Shown here: positions 1 to 6,051 of the stretch, one piece after another
Position numbering within the stretch: position 1 is the stretch's first letter
Layout: the number at the start of each line of letters is the position of its first letter
The notes under the pieces: model-generated
The model's database searches: none
What the model was told of the DNA's origin: nothing
Seen by the model: the letters and a program-made list of their open reading frames with translations, nothing else
From: a virus
Strand: one strand, 5' to 3'
DNA length: 49,736 nucleotides
Virus record (IMG/VR): IMGVR_UViG_3300027499_000008
Coordinates: 1-49,736 of that record
Made by a program: the position numbers and the translations under genes

Positions 1-130
1 GTTCCCTCCCCGCAGAACAACACTTTCCCCAAATCCCTTGCAAATCAAGCACCTACGACCTGTTTTTCTGACATTCAACACGGAACAAATTCCCGAACAT
101 CCCCGGAACAGCCACTACTGGGCAACTACG

Positions 131-142
131 TTTACCAGTAAA
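131..142. promoter_or_regulatory. palindromic operator-like site 1 (TTTAC-CA-GTAAA)
   Basis: This is an inverted repeat with arms TTTAC and GTAAA around CA, in the 225-bp non-coding stretch ahead of the first gene. The same palindrome recurs at 1393-1414, 1949-1964 and 2271-2282. A weak -10-like TACGAT (144-149) abuts it, but I see no good -35. Otherwise bases 1-225 hold only the ribosome binding site at 214-219. A binding site for a phage or host regulator is an inference. Confidence 0.5.
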
Positions 143-225
143 TACGATACATCCGACGTGCCGACAGCACCGCCACGACATCGGATACAATCAACACCCC
201 AACCCTCACCCCCAAGGAGCCACCC

Positions 226-1272
226 GTGCACATCACCTTCCTCGAATCATTTATTTCCCGCGTCTACCTCTCCCCGAAGGGGGTGCCCCTCTTCCGCCCC
301 AACGACAAAAACTCCAAGCGCATCTGGCACAGCCCCGTGCCCAAGTTGCGGACCGATGACCTCGTCGGTGCGTGGTACTTCATGGGCGAACTGGTAGCGC
401 CCGAGGAGATGGTGCGTATCTTGCCGCACGTCACCGTGCCGGTGGATGCCCCCTGGCATCCGAAGACCTTCGAGTCCGACGCCGCCATCGAGCACAGTGC
501 CTTGCGCCTTGCGGACGAGGTCCGCGAGCGCGTCGTCTATCTTCAGGGCATTGTCCGCAAGCCCATGTTGAACCGGCTGCGTCAGCGGCTGATCATTCAG
601 ATGGTCGAGCGCATGTGTCGCAGGGCGGAGGTGCCGGTTGATCAGGCACCGCGCGCGGTGCTCGAAGCGGTGGCGCTGTTGATGGACTGTGGGCTGATCA
701 CTGTGCAGCGGGCGCTAGAGCGTGCTCATGGGGCACCTGCCAAGGTGGACGACAAGCCCAAGGCACACCGTGAGGATGCCCGGTGGAAGGCCGTGCTGAA
801 CGCCGTGGCCAAGGCCCGGTCGACAGCCTATCAGTTGGACATGCGCTCGCCCATGAACGCGCCGAAGATCTCCGGGAAGTTCTCAGGAGAGAGTGTGCTG
901 GTCGAGCGCCGTGGTGAGTACTTGTACCCTGAGCGGTGCCCGATTGTCGGCGTGTGGTTGGAGTATGACCGGTTCGCGCATCCGAAGGCCCCCAATCTGG
1001 TCTGTGTCGGGCGGCTTGACACCCGGGCCCCTTACGCAGCGGGCAACGTAACGTTGATGTCGACACTCGGACGCAAGGTGCAGGAAGGGAAGGTGCACAA
1101 GTCACAGCTCAGCGACGACCAACGACAGGCATATGACAAGTTCCTCGGTGTCACGCCGACACCAACCACAACCACAAACCCTGCCGATACCGACGATGAA
1201 ACCAACCCCCTCCAAGGCATCATTGACAGACTTAAGGACTTGACAGACACCGTTAGCGGAGGAAAGGCTTGA
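226..1272 (+). CDS. phage protein with degenerate HNH-like core
   Basis: This is a 348-residue protein of unproven function. The GTG start is chosen because AAGGAG (214-219) lies 6 nt upstream. The middle is helical and charged. Residues of about 235-290 run CPIVGVWLEYD, then VGRLDTRAPYAAGNV and a following LGRKVQ. This follows the layout of the phage HNH family that reads CP.LG.PL...DRID...GY..GNV....RAN, but the expected D-R-I-D becomes GRLD and the catalytic histidine is not evident. It may therefore be a catalytically dead DNA-binding relative. The C-terminus is Thr/Pro/Asp-rich. The stop codon lies inside the -35 box of the next promoter. Confidence 0.75.
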   Translation: MHITFLESFISRVYLSPKGVPLFRPNDKNSKRIWHSPVPKLRTDDLVGAWYFMGELVAPEEMVRILPHVTVPVDAPWHPKTFESDAAIEHSALRLADEVRERVVYLQGIVRKPMLNRLRQRLIIQMVERMCRRAEVPVDQAPRAVLEAVALLMDCGLITVQRALERAHGAPAKVDDKPKAHREDARWKAVLNAVAKARSTAYQLDMRSPMNAPKISGKFSGESVLVERRGEYLYPERCPIVGVWLEYDRFAHPKAPNLVCVGRLDTRAPYAAGNVTLMSTLGRKVQEGKVHKSQLSDDQRQAYDKFLGVTPTPTTTTNPADTDDETNPLQGIIDRLKDLTDTVSGGKA

Positions 1273-1297
1273 CATGAACGACACATTGTGTTATACT
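1269..1297 (+). promoter_or_regulatory. strong sigma70 promoter
   Basis: TTGACA (1269-1274) and TATACT (1292-1297) are separated by exactly 17 bp. This is the best promoter in the window, with 6/6 and 5/6 matches to the consensus. The -35 overlaps the stop codon of the preceding gene. Transcription should start near 1304 and run into the boxA-containing leader. Confidence 0.85.
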
Positions 1298-1329
1298 ATG
1301 TGTTCGGTGGGAGATCGTATCAAATACCA

Positions 1330-1343
1330 GCTCTTTAACAATT
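1330..1343 (+). promoter_or_regulatory. boxA antitermination element
   Basis: GCTCTTTAACAATT matches the boxA of E. coli rRNA leaders, the RNA site bound by NusB and NusE (S10). It lies about 26 nt after the predicted transcription start. It is followed 11 nt later by a perfect 7-bp hairpin (1355-1375), the boxA-then-stem-loop order seen in lambda nut sites. This suggests Nus-dependent processive antitermination of the early operon. That role is inferred. Confidence 0.75.
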
Positions 1344-1392
1344 CATCACCGGGAGGTGCGCTTGGCACGCGCACCGCTATCACCGGGGCTTT

Positions 1393-1414
1393 CTGTATTT
1401 ACCAGTAAATACAG
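1393..1414. promoter_or_regulatory. palindromic operator-like site 2
   Basis: This is the most extended copy of the TTTAC-YR-GTAAA palindrome. Its arms CTGTATTTAC and GTAAATACAG are perfect over 10 bp around CA. It sits about 90 nt downstream of the predicted transcription start, inside the leader, where a bound protein could act as a roadblock. As RNA it could form a 10-bp hairpin. Confidence 0.6.
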
Positions 1415-1735
1415 TGACAAGATACCGGCTTGCCGGTTCCTCGACGTGACCGACGGTAAGAATCCGCTTGGCGCGTAGGCCGCAGGGGAAAGACCCTGTG
1501 CAGGTTGTTGACGAGACCTGAACGTCAACCGATAAGACTGCACCCCTACGGGGTGCATATCAACAACCCGGGCGGACTTGTTCGCCTCGGCGGGTGCATG
1601 GTGCGGTTCGTCCGCACGGTGCAAGCCTAGCCGGTAGTACGGGTTCGCAGGGGGCGTGGCCCCCTGCCCAGAGTGCGCCGCCGCGTAGCGGCGTATTGTG
1701 GGCAGCATGTGCTGCGAACACCGGAGAGTGAAACT

Positions 1736-1909
1736 ATGAATGCTTTGTATTACGCCATGCGTTATCGCGTCACGGGTGGGAAGCTGCCCGAGCGTGATCT
1801 TGCCCATGAGCATGACATGCGTAGGCTGGCACGGGAACAACTGCTCCTCGACGTTGAGGAAGAGTCCGTGCCTTACGAGCCCACCCCGCTGGAGGAGTAC
1901 GAGTTCTGA
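1736..1909 (+). CDS. small acidic phage protein
   Basis: This is a 57-residue protein and the first ORF after the structured leader. The ATG at 1736 follows GGAGAG at 1723-1728 with 7 nt spacing. An in-frame upstream ATG at 1673 falls inside the hairpin region and has no binding site, so it is rejected. The sequence begins MNALYYAMRYRVTGGKLPERD and ends in an acidic, proline-containing tail. I do not recognise a family. Its place directly behind the boxA leader suggests very early expression. Confidence 0.7.
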   Translation: MNALYYAMRYRVTGGKLPERDLAHEHDMRRLAREQLLLDVEEESVPYEPTPLEEYEF

Positions 1910-1948
1910 ACCGGTGGCCCCGGCCACCGTGAACCAAACCCAGGCCAG

Positions 1949-1964
1949 TATTTACTGGTAAATA
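1949..1964. promoter_or_regulatory. palindromic operator-like site 3
   Basis: TATTTAC and GTAAATA arms surround TG. The site lies immediately upstream of the Shine-Dalgarno AGGAG (1966-1970) of the next gene. A protein bound here, on DNA or RNA, could control that gene directly. Confidence 0.6.
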
Positions 1965-1978
1965 TAGGAGTGAGTAAC

Positions 1979-2281
1979 GTGAACATCATCACCAACAACC
2001 ACCAGCGCCAGATGGCGTGCCTCGCAGAGCTACCGGACAACGTCCGGGCTGACTTCGACTACGTCAACGAGGACGAGAGGTACTGCCCCCGGTGCGGGGA
2101 CGACATCGACCCCCGGCGTACCGCCCTGGGCTACCGCCTGTGCCTATGGTGCGGGGAGGATGAGGCCAAGGCCGAACGCCGCTCGTGGACGGTGGTGCCC
2201 ATGCACAAATCGAATTACGTCCTGCTGACCGATAAGCGGGACCTGCACGGCATCAACAACAAGGGCGGAATTTACCGGTAA
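1979..2281 (+). CDS. zinc-ribbon phage protein
   Basis: This is a 100-residue protein. The GTG at 1979 is chosen over the in-frame GTG at 1970 because AGGAG (1966-1970) lies 8 nt before 1979 but overlaps 1970. Residues of about 36-60 carry CPRCGDD...CLWCG, two CxxC pairs 17 residues apart, which make a probable zinc ribbon. The C-terminal KSNYVLLTDKRDLHGINNKGG stretch looks like a conserved phage motif. Function is unknown, and nucleic-acid or protein binding is plausible. The last codons and the stop lie inside operator-like site 4, which ties gene end and regulatory site together. Confidence 0.75.
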   Translation: MNIITNNHQRQMACLAELPDNVRADFDYVNEDERYCPRCGDDIDPRRTALGYRLCLWCGEDEAKAERRSWTVVPMHKSNYVLLTDKRDLHGINNKGGIYR

Positions 2282-2282
2282 A
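2271..2282. promoter_or_regulatory. palindromic operator-like site 4
   Basis: TTTAC-CG-GTAAA is fully self-complementary and overlaps the stop codon (2279-2281) of the zinc-ribbon gene. It is the last of the four copies, all within the first 2.3 kb. Confidence 0.55.
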
Positions 2283-2286
2283 CAAC

Positions 2287-2302
2287 GCCCCCTGTCGGGG
2301 GC
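2287..2302 (+). other. intercistronic hairpin
   Basis: GCCCCC and GGGGGC pair around TGTC, just before the binding site of the next gene. There is no U-tract, so it is not an intrinsic terminator. It is the first of a series of short GC-rich hairpins between early genes. Confidence 0.55.
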
Positions 2303-2314
2303 TGGAAGGGTATC

Positions 2315-2500
2315 ATGAAGAAGCAACCGATCTACGACCACCGCACAGTGGTGGGCTACGCATCATCGGCTAAGGCCGCTGAGAAGATCCTGCGTGACAT
2401 GCTCCAGCACATCCCGAAGGGGTGGAAGATCACCGTCAGGGAGCGCGACACGTCGATCATCGACCTGCCGCCTGGGTTCATTTACTCTGTTCATCCGTGA
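2315..2500 (+). CDS. small hypothetical phage protein
   Basis: This is a 61-residue protein. The ATG at 2315 has GGAAGGG shortly upstream. The sequence (start MKKQPIYDHRTVVGYASS) is a mix of short strands and one amphipathic helix, KAAEKILRDMLQHIPKGWK. No catalytic motif is visible and I recognise no family. It lies in a run of four small genes, each preceded by its own binding site and several by a hairpin. This is typical of early phage host-takeover genes, an inference from position only. Confidence 0.7.
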   Translation: MKKQPIYDHRTVVGYASSAKAAEKILRDMLQHIPKGWKITVRERDTSIIDLPPGFIYSVHP

Positions 2501-2510
2501 GGTAACAACC

Positions 2511-2741
2511 ATGAACATCAACATCGAAGTAACCGACACGTTCGGACATGAGCCCAACTACGGTTGGGCCAAGCGTGCCACGCTCGAAGCCCCTGACGCC
2601 TTGAGCAGGTACAGCATCGTGCGACGTGCCAAGCACGCCGTAGGTTGGACGGGTAAGCGCACCGTCACCGTGGATCATGGTGACATGATCGAACTCCGCC
2701 CGCACGGGGAGTGCCTCGTGTGTTTCATCACGTTCAACTGA
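2511..2741 (+). CDS. hypothetical phage protein
   Basis: This is a 76-residue protein. The ATG at 2511 follows GAGGTAACAACC. An upstream in-frame ATG at 2394 would overlap the previous gene in another frame and is rejected. The product looks like a small beta-rich domain (TGKRTVTVDHGDMIELRPHG, then FITFN at the end). I do not recognise a family. It belongs to the early small-gene run. Confidence 0.7.
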   Translation: MNINIEVTDTFGHEPNYGWAKRATLEAPDALSRYSIVRRAKHAVGWTGKRTVTVDHGDMIELRPHGECLVCFITFN

Positions 2742-2748
2742 CAACCCC

Positions 2749-2761
2749 GGGCCGTAGGCCC
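2749..2761 (+). other. intercistronic hairpin
   Basis: GGGCC and GGCCC pair around GTA between two early genes, upstream of the AAGAGGCG binding site. There is no U-tract. Confidence 0.45.
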
Positions 2762-2782
2762 ACAACCAAGAGGCGACAGACC

Positions 2783-3175
2783 ATGAAAGACATTAACGTA
2801 GGTGACACACTCACCTGTGCCGAGACACGGAAGACGTTCATCGCAGCGCAAGAGGGCTGCACGTTCAACTACGCCATTACGTCGGAGGGCGAAGCTCTTT
2901 CCGATGAAGGTGTGGACATCAGGCAACGCCGCGAGCTACTCGACCGCACACTGCCTTTCACGGGCTACCTGTCCTGCGATGGACGTCACCTCACGGGGTG
3001 GAAGGGTAACGTGCTCGGCACGGTGGTGGGCTGGGCCCCCTGCCGACTGACGCGCCGCTCGTGGACGCACGGCAAGGACTACCGCTCAGTGCGCGTGCGC
3101 GACATCCACGGTGCCATGTGGTACGGGCGAGGCTCGCCCGGCATCGTCATCAACCTGCGCCCGTGCAAGGGCTGA
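2783..3175 (+). CDS. hypothetical phage protein
   Basis: This is a 130-residue protein. The ATG at 2783 has AAGAGGCG about 8 nt upstream, and the longer ORF from 2711 overlaps the previous gene without a binding site. The sequence contains several Gly/Asp turns and Trp-rich strands (TGWKGNVLGTVVGWAP) that suggest a small beta fold. No family is recognised. Four cysteines are scattered without a CxxC pair. Confidence 0.7.
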   Translation: MKDINVGDTLTCAETRKTFIAAQEGCTFNYAITSEGEALSDEGVDIRQRRELLDRTLPFTGYLSCDGRHLTGWKGNVLGTVVGWAPCRLTRRSWTHGKDYRSVRVRDIHGAMWYGRGSPGIVINLRPCKG

Positions 3176-3183
3176 CATCAACC

Positions 3184-3197
3184 GCCCCTTCGGGGGC
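3184..3197 (+). other. intercistronic cUUCGg tetraloop hairpin
   Basis: GCCCC and GGGGC close a TTCG loop. C(UUCG)G is an unusually stable RNA tetraloop. It sits just before the GGAGAG binding site of the DUF3150-like gene. Confidence 0.6.
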
Positions 3198-3213
3198 ATC
3201 ACCGGAGAGTGAC

Positions 3214-4149
3214 ATGAAGATCGACATCACCACCGCCGCTATGCTCGGCTCCCTGAACATCAGCGTGTGGGAAGCACGCATCCAAGACAAGAGGACGAAG
3301 GACGAGGTGCTCGCCAACAAGGGTGCCAAGTCCAAGAAGGCAGCATCGGTATCCAAGAACTTGTTCTCGGAGTGCCCTGAACTCGAAGCCATCAAGACCA
3401 TTCGCAGTGAGGCCCGCGTCTGGTTCAACTCCCACACCTTGCCGTGGGATGACAACGGCAACAGGCTGATCACCACGAGGCAGTACCTCGACGTCACCGC
3501 CAAGGTGGCGGAGTACGAGTCCAAGTTCGACGGGCTGGTGCGGATCTTCGTCGGTGTGCTGGGCACGGCCATCTCAAAACAAGCCTTTGAGAACGGCGCA
3601 CTGTTCGATCGGTCGGAATACCCGACCGAGGACGAGGTGGCGGCGAAGTTCCGCTTCGGGCTATCCCTCAGCCCACTGCCTTCGTCGGGCGACTTCCGGG
3701 TCGACATCGGCCACGAGGCACAGCGGGTACTCGCTGAGCAGTACGAGCGTGCCACGGCAGAGCGTGTGGCCGGTGCGGTACAGGACACGTGGCAACGCGT
3801 GAAGTCCCAGGTCGAGTGGGTGCGGGAGAGGATGACCGCCGTGCTTGAGTATGACCCCGACGAGGTGGAGGAGATCAAGACCACGGACGAGGACGGCGTT
3901 GTGGTGTCGGTGGAGATTAAAAAGCGTCGTCGCCCGAAGCTCTACGACAGCATGTTGGAGCAGGGCCTTGAGCTGTGCAAGATGTTGTCGGACCTCAACG
4001 TCACCAACGACCCGCGCCTTGAGGAAGCGCGGCGTGACCTCGAACGTGCGCTGACCCGCGTCGACATGGACTCCCTCAAAGAGTCCCCTGAACTCCAGCG
4101 TGCCACGAAGCAGGCGATGGACGACATCCTCGACAAGTTCGCTCTTTGA
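3214..4149 (+). CDS. DUF3150-like protein, partner of AAA/VWA module
   Basis: This is a 311-residue, mostly helical, charged protein. The ATG at 3214 follows GGAGAG, and the longer ORF from 3061 overlaps the previous gene. Length, helical character and above all the neighbours (a MoxR/CobS-like ATPase and a VWA/metallopeptidase protein downstream) fit the DUF3150 family, which is found with such ATPase pairs in phages and bacteria. The molecular role is not established. By analogy with MoxR-VWA systems it could be a scaffold or substrate of a chaperone-like remodelling complex. The C-terminal third (EEARRDLERALTRVDMDS) is likely coiled coil. The family assignment is from memory. Confidence 0.65.
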   Translation: MKIDITTAAMLGSLNISVWEARIQDKRTKDEVLANKGAKSKKAASVSKNLFSECPELEAIKTIRSEARVWFNSHTLPWDDNGNRLITTRQYLDVTAKVAEYESKFDGLVRIFVGVLGTAISKQAFENGALFDRSEYPTEDEVAAKFRFGLSLSPLPSSGDFRVDIGHEAQRVLAEQYERATAERVAGAVQDTWQRVKSQVEWVRERMTAVLEYDPDEVEEIKTTDEDGVVVSVEIKKRRRPKLYDSMLEQGLELCKMLSDLNVTNDPRLEEARRDLERALTRVDMDSLKESPELQRATKQAMDDILDKFAL

Positions 4150-4158
4150 ACCCCAAGT

Positions 4159-4174
4159 CCGCCCTTCGGGGCGG
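4159..4174 (+). other. intercistronic cUUCGg tetraloop hairpin
   Basis: CCGCCC and GGGCGG close a TTCG loop, directly after the DUF3150-like gene. It is the strongest of the series by stem length. No U-tract follows. Confidence 0.6.
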
Positions 4175-4198
4175 CAACGCCGCCCGGGCGAGGCCTGG

Positions 4199-4214
4199 GT
4201 TAAACACGTTTAAC
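4199..4214. promoter_or_regulatory. perfect palindrome upstream of Gly-repeat gene
   Basis: GTTAAAC and GTTTAAC flank AC to give a 7-bp perfect inverted repeat. It lies three bases before the AGGAG binding site of the first Gly-repeat gene. It differs from the TTTAC-YR-GTAAA sites. It could be an operator or a recombination site. The second repeat copy lacks it. Confidence 0.4.
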
Positions 4215-4228
4215 ACAGGAGAACCTAT

Positions 4229-4450
4229 GTGAACCACGGCTTCTGGTACATGGCTGAGGCCGCCATGCACGGCGACGGCTACGGCGACGGCAACGGCTAC
4301 GGCTACGGCTACGGCTACGGCAACGGCAACGGCAACGGCAACGGCGACGGCTACGGCAACGGCAACGGCTACGGCAACGGCTACGGCAACGGCTACGGCA
4401 ACGGCTACGGCTACGGCTACGGCGACGGCAAACACGCTAAGACTTTTTAA
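4229..4450 (+). CDS. Gly-Tyr/Asn/Asp dipeptide-repeat protein A
   Basis: This is a 73-residue protein. The GTG start overlaps an ATGTGA and AGGAG lies 7 nt upstream. It has a 14-residue head (NHGFWYMAEAAMH), then 26 Gly-X dipeptides in which X is Tyr, Asn or Asp, then the tail GKHAKTF. Such a sequence should be disordered, rich in stacking Tyr and H-bonding Asn/Asp, and possibly prone to condensation or self-association. I know no function. It sits between the DUF3150-like gene and the AAA ATPase, and has a longer paralogue at 4730-4987. The conserved head and tail, and the frame kept throughout, argue that it is translated. Confidence 0.7.
   Translation: MNHGFWYMAEAAMHGDGYGDGNGYGYGYGYGNGNGNGNGDGYGNGNGYGNGYGNGYGNGYGYGYGDGKHAKTF
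4271..4426 (+). repeat. hexanucleotide array GGCNAC, 26 units
   Basis: These are 26 uninterrupted units of GGC-NAC in which only N changes (T, A or G, never C), giving Gly-Tyr, Gly-Asn or Gly-Asp. Unit-number changes stay in frame, so slippage would alter protein length without breaking it. Confidence 0.95.
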
Positions 4451-4469
4451 CTAAACGAAGGAACATCAG

Positions 4470-4733
4470 ATGCAAAACCTCGGATTCCAACTCGCCATTG
4501 TCGACAATGGCTTCGTGTATGTTGGCAGCATCATCCGTGATGGTGAGTATTACGCCATCACTTCGTGCCACAATGTCCGCAAAGCGGGCACAACGAAAGG
4601 CTTTGGACAACTCGCTATCGAAGGCCCACTGAAGGAAACAGTATTGGACAAGTGTCCCACCGTGCTGGTGCCCGTCAACAGCTTGTGTCATTTCATCGCT
4701 TGCAACGCTGATGTATGGAAGGCTTACATGTGA
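4470..4733 (+). CDS. hypothetical protein between the two repeat genes
   Basis: This is an 87-residue protein. The ATG follows AACGAAGGAACATC, the same binding site that precedes the AAA ATPase gene. The sequence begins MQNLGFQLAIVDNGFVYVG and looks like a small compact alpha/beta domain with four cysteines. I do not recognise it. Its stop TGA (4731-4733) overlaps the GTG start (4730) of the second Gly-repeat gene. Together with that second copy it looks like an insertion or duplication product between the first copy and the ATPase. Confidence 0.7.
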   Translation: MQNLGFQLAIVDNGFVYVGSIIRDGEYYAITSCHNVRKAGTTKGFGQLAIEGPLKETVLDKCPTVLVPVNSLCHFIACNADVWKAYM

Positions 4734-4987
4734 ACCACGGCTTCTGGTACATGGCTGAGGCCGCCATGCACGGCTACGGCTACGGCAACGGCTACGGCTA
4801 CGGCTACGGCTACGGCTACGGCGACGGCTACGGCAACGGCAACGGCGAAGGCAACGGCGACGGCTACGGCAACGGCTACGGCGACGGCGACGGCGACGGC
4901 AACGGCTACGGCTACGGCTACGGCTACGGCTACGGCGACGGCTACGGCGACGGCTACGGCGACGGCAAACACGCTAAGACTTTTTAA
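4730..4987 (+). CDS. Gly-Tyr/Asn/Asp dipeptide-repeat protein B
   Basis: This is an 85-residue paralogue of the protein at 4229-4450, with an identical 14-residue head and 7-residue tail around 32 Gly-X dipeptides (X is Tyr, Asn, Asp and once Glu). I choose the GTG at 4730 rather than the in-frame ATG at 4715 because it matches the first copy and has GGAAGG 7 nt upstream. It overlaps the stop of the preceding gene, so translation is probably coupled. The single Glu comes from GGCGAA, the only unit that breaks the NAC pattern. No function is known. Confidence 0.7.
   Translation: MNHGFWYMAEAAMHGYGYGNGYGYGYGYGYGDGYGNGNGEGNGDGYGNGYGDGDGDGNGYGYGYGYGYGDGYGDGYGDGKHAKTF
4772..4963 (+). repeat. hexanucleotide array GGCNAC, 32 units
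   Basis: These are 32 in-frame hexamer units, all GGC-NAC except one GGCGAA. Tyr units dominate both ends, and Asn/Asp/Glu units cluster in the middle. The unit order differs from the first array, so the two arrays have diverged since duplication. Confidence 0.95.
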
Positions 4988-5004
4988 CTAAACGAAGGAA
5001 CATC

Positions 5005-6051
5005 ATGAAGATCAGTATCAACCAATGCGCAGCGGCTATCAACGCTGTTGGTCAGCACACCACCGTCCTGATCGAGGGCCCTTCGGGCTCGGGCAAGTCC
5101 TCCATCCTCGGCATGCTCAACCTGCCGACGCACCGCAAGGTGTACATCGACTGCACCCAGATCGACGTGGGTGACATCCAGATCCCGAGCGTGAACCACA
5201 CCACGGGGACCAGCACCTTCTACCCCAACGAGGTGTTCGGTGTGCATGGCGAGCAGCCCGTCGCCATCTGCCTGGACGAGTTCGGCAAGGCTCCGCGCAG
5301 TGTTCAGAACGCACTGCTCCCCGTCGTGCTCGACCGCCGTGTCGGTACCCGCCCACTGCCCGCTGGCTCGGTGGTGTTTGCAACGACGAACCTCAGCTCC
5401 GAGGGTGTGGGTGACACGCTCCAGCTCCACGTCCGCAACCGCATGTCGGTGATCCCGATGCGCAAGCCCACCGTCGAGGAGTACGTCAACTACTCGCTGG
5501 CAAACGACGGCAACCCTGCCGTGCTGGCGTGGGTGCAGGAGACGCCGCAGACCTTGGCCGACGACGACACCGTGCCCAACCCGGACCAGAACCCCTACAT
5601 CTGGCACCGCAAGGACCCGAGCCGCAAGGCCTTCTGCTCTCCGCGCAGCATGACCGCTGCCGGTCGCGTGCTCAACGACGCCGAGCACCTCGATGACGAC
5701 ACCATGCGGGGCCTGCTCGCTGGCCTGATCGGCGCTCGCTCCGCTGCTGATCTGCATGTGTTCGTACAACTGGGCAACAAGCTGCCCTCGTGGAAGGCCA
5801 TCGTGACGAGCCCGCTCCAAGCCCCGGTGCCCGACACGCCGACGATGTGCATGATGCTGGTGCACCGTGCGATCACTCGCACCACGCAGGACACGCTTGA
5901 CCCAGTGATGGCGTACATGAAGCGCTTGCCCATGGAGCTGCAAGCTGTGTTCGTCAACCAGTTCCTGCGTATCCCGCAGCGTGCCAAGTTCGCTGCACTC
6001 AACAAGTCATTCACCAACTGGTGCATGGCTAACAACTGGATCATGGGATAA
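5005..6051 (+). CDS. MoxR/CobS-like AAA+ ATPase
   Basis: This is a 348-residue AAA+ ATPase. Walker A is GPSGSGKS (residues 25-32), Walker B is CLDE (90-93), and a sensor-1 asparagine lies in FATTN (126-130). The dynein/MidA/MoxR-type order fits a CobS or MoxR ATPase, which works with a VWA-domain partner to remodel protein complexes or insert metals. The next gene encodes just such a partner, with the DUF3150-like gene upstream. The ATG at 5005 follows AACGAAGG. A cytoplasmic ATP-driven remodelling or chaperone role in infection is inferred and the target is unknown. Confidence 0.85.
   Translation: MKISINQCAAAINAVGQHTTVLIEGPSGSGKSSILGMLNLPTHRKVYIDCTQIDVGDIQIPSVNHTTGTSTFYPNEVFGVHGEQPVAICLDEFGKAPRSVQNALLPVVLDRRVGTRPLPAGSVVFATTNLSSEGVGDTLQLHVRNRMSVIPMRKPTVEEYVNYSLANDGNPAVLAWVQETPQTLADDDTVPNPDQNPYIWHRKDPSRKAFCSPRSMTAAGRVLNDAEHLDDDTMRGLLAGLIGARSAADLHVFVQLGNKLPSWKAIVTSPLQAPVPDTPTMCMMLVHRAITRTTQDTLDPVMAYMKRLPMELQAVFVNQFLRIPQRAKFAALNKSFTNWCMANNWIMG

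Larger units (their letters stand above)
1304..1735 (+). ncRNA. long hairpin-rich leader RNA
   Basis: These 430 nt between the strong promoter and the next gene contain no convincing ORF but at least ten hairpins in series. They are 1355-1375 (7 bp), 1393-1414 (10 bp), 1424-1437, 1483-1498 (GAAAGA loop), 1507-1529 (7 bp), 1539-1557 (8 bp, TAC loop), 1601-1617 (6 bp), 1647-1667 (9 bp, GTG loop), 1676-1693 and 1702-1715. None is followed by a U-tract, so they do not look like terminators. A structured antitermination or regulatory leader, or a stable phage ncRNA processed from it, is an inference. I recognise no known RNA family. Confidence 0.6.
4227..4468 (+). repeat. direct repeat copy A around Gly-repeat gene
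   Basis: This cassette is duplicated at 4728-5005. The first 47 bp (4227-4273 against 4728-4774) and the last 54 bp (4415-4468 against 4952-5005) are identical. The central hexanucleotide array differs in length and order. The 3' identity includes the binding site of the following gene. Confidence 0.9.
4728..5005 (+). repeat. direct repeat copy B around Gly-repeat gene
   Basis: This is the second copy of the cassette at 4227-4468, with identical 47-bp and 54-bp ends but a longer central array (32 against 26 units). Its end supplies the ribosome binding site for the AAA ATPase gene starting at 5005. Confidence 0.9.

Noticed and set aside
38-397. 119-codon ORF across the first operator-like site
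   Set aside because: Ser/Pro/Thr-rich shadow composition. Its 3' part is out of frame with the gene starting at 226, which has a good binding site.
1488-1500. rRNA-like stretch GAAAGACCCTGTG in the leader
   Set aside because: The match to 23S rRNA is short, lies in a simple hairpin loop and stem, and lacks surrounding rRNA sequence. It is probably chance.
1620-1667. Possible tRNA-like element (AGCCGGTAGTA and GGTTCGCA)
   Set aside because: D-loop-like and T-loop-like motifs are only about 15 nt apart, with no room for an anticodon arm and no acceptor stem.
4199-4214. Attachment site for integration at the GTTAAAC palindrome
   Set aside because: No integrase or excisionase gene is seen and the core is not repeated. 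It is left as an unexplained palindrome.
4076-4435. Antisense ORFs of poly Val-Ala opposite the Gly-repeat genes (also 4724-4972)
   Set aside because: They are the reverse complement of the GGCNAC hexamers read in an open frame. There is no binding site, and the sense frames have conserved heads, tails and starts.
4271-4963. Resemblance of the hexamer arrays to a CRISPR array or to a diversity-generating retroelement target
   Set aside because: Units are 6 bp with no spacers, so it is not CRISPR. Variation is confined to one codon position, but no reverse transcriptase or template repeat is present in the window.
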